NCBI RefSeq assembly: GCF_002214585.1
Contig: NZ_CP014862.1
Coordinates: forward strand, 1,426,001 to 1,490,000
Source: Thermococcus profundus
GTDB taxonomy: Archaea; Methanobacteriota_B; Thermococci; Thermococcales; Thermococcaceae
Reading direction: 5' to 3'
Length of the DNA stretch: 64,000 nucleotides
Positions within the stretch are counted from its first letter, which is position 1. Each line of letters begins with the position of its first letter. Shown here one piece after another: positions 62,035 to 64,000 of the stretch. Made by a program: the position numbers and the translations under genes. The notes under the pieces are model-generated. The model did no database searches and was not told where the DNA came from. It saw only the letters and a list, made by a program, of their open reading frames with translations.

Positions 62035-64000
62035 CTAAATACCCAGTGCCAGCCCCATGTGCCATATCAGTATCCCAGCTAGGGAAGCCACCGTTATCAT
62101 GTACACTGTGGTGAACAGCGCCCACTTCCAGTTGCTCTCTGCCTTTATCGCACCTATCGTGGCTATGCACGGTATATAGAGGGTCGTAACGACGGCCAGC
62201 ACGTAGGCCTGAAGGGGGGTCATCACGTGCCTCATCGCCTCCCTCAGCATGGCCTCTCCACCGCTTACCCCGTATATCACCGAATAGGTGGATATCACGT
62301 TCTCCTTCGCTATGATGCCGAAGAGCAGACTCACGGCCGCCTTCCAGTCAAGACCCATGAGCCTCATGTATGGTTCAAAGATCTGGCCAAGCCTCTCCGC
62401 GTAGCTCCTTCCCGTTCCGATCTCCACAGGGTAGTTGCTTAGGTACCAGATGACTATTGCACCGACCAGGATGACGGTTCCCGCCTTTTTCACAAACTCC
62501 TTGCTCCTCTCCCAGGAGTGGAGTATCACAGTCTTCCAGCTCGGGATGAGGTACTCGGGCAGTTCAATGACGAAGGGACTCTCCTCCCCTCTAACGACGA
62601 AATGGCTTATGAGCCACGCCGAAAGCAGGGCAACCGTTATGGCTATCAGATAAACACTTAAAGCCACGAGGGCGTGGTTGGAGCTGAAGAAAGTTCCAGC
62701 AAGGAAACTTATCACGCTCAAACGGGCCGAACATGGTATAAATGGGTTAACGAACATAGCAACCAGTCTGTCCCGCTCATCGTCTAGGGTTCTCGTCGCC
62801 ATCACCGCGGGAACGTTGCATCCAAGTCCCAGTATAAGCGGGATCACCGCCTTTCCTGGAAGGCCGAACTTCCTCATTATACCCTCCATAAGCACCGCTA
62901 CCCTAGCCATGTATCCTATGTCCTCAAGTATCGAGAGGGCAAAGAACAGGAGGAAGACGAGGGGGAAGAAGCTCAGGACAGCACCAACACCGCCGATTAT
63001 ACCGTCAACTAAGAGGCCTCTCAGAGTCTCGTTGGCTATCTGAGGTACCAGCCACTGGCCGAAGGAATCAAAGAGGTCACCCAGCCACCCCTGGAGGGGA
63101 AGGCCGAGGGCAAAGACGAACTTGAATACAGCATAAAACACCGCCGCAAGGACTACGAACCCGTAAACCGGATGGATCAGTACCCTGTCCAGCTGGTCCG
63201 TCAGGCTCTCCCCCTCTTTGGCGGTATAATGCATGAACTCATGGGTGAGTCCATCTATGAACTCGTACTTCTGGCTGGCTATGATGAGATCCATCGCCCG
63301 TCCATAGCGCTCCTCGGCCTCTCCTATGTGCGTCATTATCTCCTTCAGCTTTTCCTCGCCGATGTACCTCAGAACGAGCTTCATAACCTCGTCGTCGCGC
63401 TGGAGGAGCTTTATTGCCAGCCAGCGTAGAGGATAGCGGCTCTCAAGCTCGGTCCCCCTGAGGCACTGCGTTATGTGCTCTATCTCCCTCTCAACCTCGG
63501 GATCGTACTCCGGAAGTACCGGTTCCGTCTTTATGAGGCCGTGCGCCATCTCGTATATCCTCTTCTTCAGCTCGTCGACTCCAATGCCCTCCTTGGCGCT
63601 CATGGCCACAACCGGGACGCCGAGGGCCTTCGACATCTTCGCTGGGTCTATTCGTATCCCCTTCTTCTCGGCCAGATCTATCTTGTTCAGGGCGATGATC
63701 ACGTTCTTCAGGCCCATTTCAAGAATCTCCATCGTCAGGAGGAGGTTTCTCAGAACTGAGGTAGCGTCGACAACGTTCACAACAACATCCGGATTTCCGT
63801 TGAGAAGGAAGTTCCTGGCAACGAGTTCATCTATCGAGTGGGCGGTGAGGGAGTACGTGCCCGGGAGATCCACGACGAGGAACTTCTCGCCGTTGTACTC
63901 AAAAACGCCCTCCTTCTTCTCAACCGTAACACCGGGCCAGTTGCCTACGTGCTGCCTCATTCCGGTTAGATCGTTGAAAACCGTGGTTTTGCCGACGTTG
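62035..64000 (-). CDS. feoB: ferrous iron transporter FeoB (5' end beyond the window)
   Basis: A partial gene of at least 655 codons that continues past the right edge. The G domain shows the end of G1 (NVGKTTVFNDLTG), G3 VVDLPGTYSL and G4 ALNKIDLAEK, followed by a GDI-like helical part. The membrane domain has the FeoB gate motifs GLGCNVPAVMATRTLDDERD and NPFIPCSARLSVISFLAGTF, with about eight helices. It imports Fe2+ across the membrane, driven or gated by GTP. No feoA is seen in the window; it may lie just upstream. The ATG 63960 reading is internal, since G1 lies before it. Confidence 0.96.
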   Translation of the reverse strand, partial: NVGKTTVFNDLTGMRQHVGNWPGVTVEKKEGVFEYNGEKFLVVDLPGTYSLTAHSIDELVARNFLLNGNPDVVVNVVDATSVLRNLLLTMEILEMGLKNVIIALNKIDLAEKKGIRIDPAKMSKALGVPVVAMSAKEGIGVDELKKRIYEMAHGLIKTEPVLPEYDPEVEREIEHITQCLRGTELESRYPLRWLAIKLLQRDDEVMKLVLRYIGEEKLKEIMTHIGEAEERYGRAMDLIIASQKYEFIDGLTHEFMHYTAKEGESLTDQLDRVLIHPVYGFVVLAAVFYAVFKFVFALGLPLQGWLGDLFDSFGQWLVPQIANETLRGLLVDGIIGGVGAVLSFFPLVFLLFFALSILEDIGYMARVAVLMEGIMRKFGLPGKAVIPLILGLGCNVPAVMATRTLDDERDRLVAMFVNPFIPCSARLSVISFLAGTFFSSNHALVALSVYLIAITVALLSAWLISHFVVRGEESPFVIELPEYLIPSWKTVILHSWERSKEFVKKAGTVILVGAIVIWYLSNYPVEIGTGRSYAERLGQIFEPYMRLMGLDWKAAVSLLFGIIAKENVISTYSVIYGVSGGEAMLREAMRHVMTPLQAYVLAVVTTLYIPCIATIGAIKAESNWKWALFTTVYMITVASLAGILIWHMGLALGI

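Overview
The window comes from a euryarchaeon of the order Thermococcales, most likely the genus Thermococcus. The signs are archaeal translation and RNA genes (aRF1, full-length archaeosine tRNA-guanine transglycosylase, Trm1, L35Ae), TATA/BRE promoters, Shine-Dalgarno sites of the form GGTGAT followed by 3-5 bases and the start codon, HMG-CoA reductase, a CGP-CTERM surface protein and a 13-gene mbx (membrane-bound sulfane reductase) operon. Genes are packed tightly, and several convergent pairs abut or overlap.

Layout. 1-9 kb: end of an unknown gene, a BofA-like membrane protein, aRF1, a relBE toxin-antitoxin pair, a DapA-family aldolase, an ATPase_2-family AAA ATPase behind two tandem operator-like palindromes, argS, a lipoate-ligase C-terminal domain protein, a SpoIIM-like membrane protein, a radical SAM/TRAM protein and an ACT-domain regulator. 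9.2-19.2 kb: the mbx operon (A, B, C, D, E/F, G, H, H', M, J, K, L, N), preceded by matches to the SurR redox-regulator motif. 19-29.7 kb: NCS2 permease, class III aminotransferase divergent from an Lrp regulator, hjc with an Ig-like membrane protein, gamma carbonic anhydrase, cis-prenyltransferase, tgtA and a PiT transporter. 29.9-38.5 kb: a PQQ-like surface protein with a polytopic membrane protein, a ParA/MinD ATPase with hmgA, a TRAM protein divergent from threonine dehydrogenase, and a UPF0175/DUF3368 toxin-antitoxin pair. 38.5-48 kb: a degraded small membrane gene, an exported protein, pheS and pheT separated by a three-gene toxin-antitoxin-like cassette, a gene remnant, thyX, a DUF996 protein, argF and a frameshifted kelch-like gene. 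48-64 kb: RNA m5C methyltransferase, a phosphoesterase pair, L35Ae, trm1, a giant PEGA/CGP-CTERM surface protein, a YchF GTPase, a CYTH protein, ubiX with an Lrp regulator, a DisA_N-type diadenylate cyclase, a sugar nucleotidyltransferase behind a 26-bp palindrome, and a FeoC-like regulator with feoB, which runs off the window.

How it works together. The mbx complex couples ferredoxin oxidation and sulfur (polysulfide) reduction to ion pumping through Mrp-type antiporter subunits. Other genes supply core translation (argS, pheST, aRF1, L35Ae, tRNA modification), isoprenoid lipid synthesis (hmgA, cis-prenyltransferase) and metal or phosphate uptake. No tRNA, rRNA, insertion sequence or CRISPR array was found. 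The most interesting unexplained structures are four symmetrical, operator-like DNA elements, the cassette inside the pheST operon, and a diadenylate cyclase whose RHR motif is altered. All functional statements rest on motif recognition and recalled family knowledge; no database search was run.
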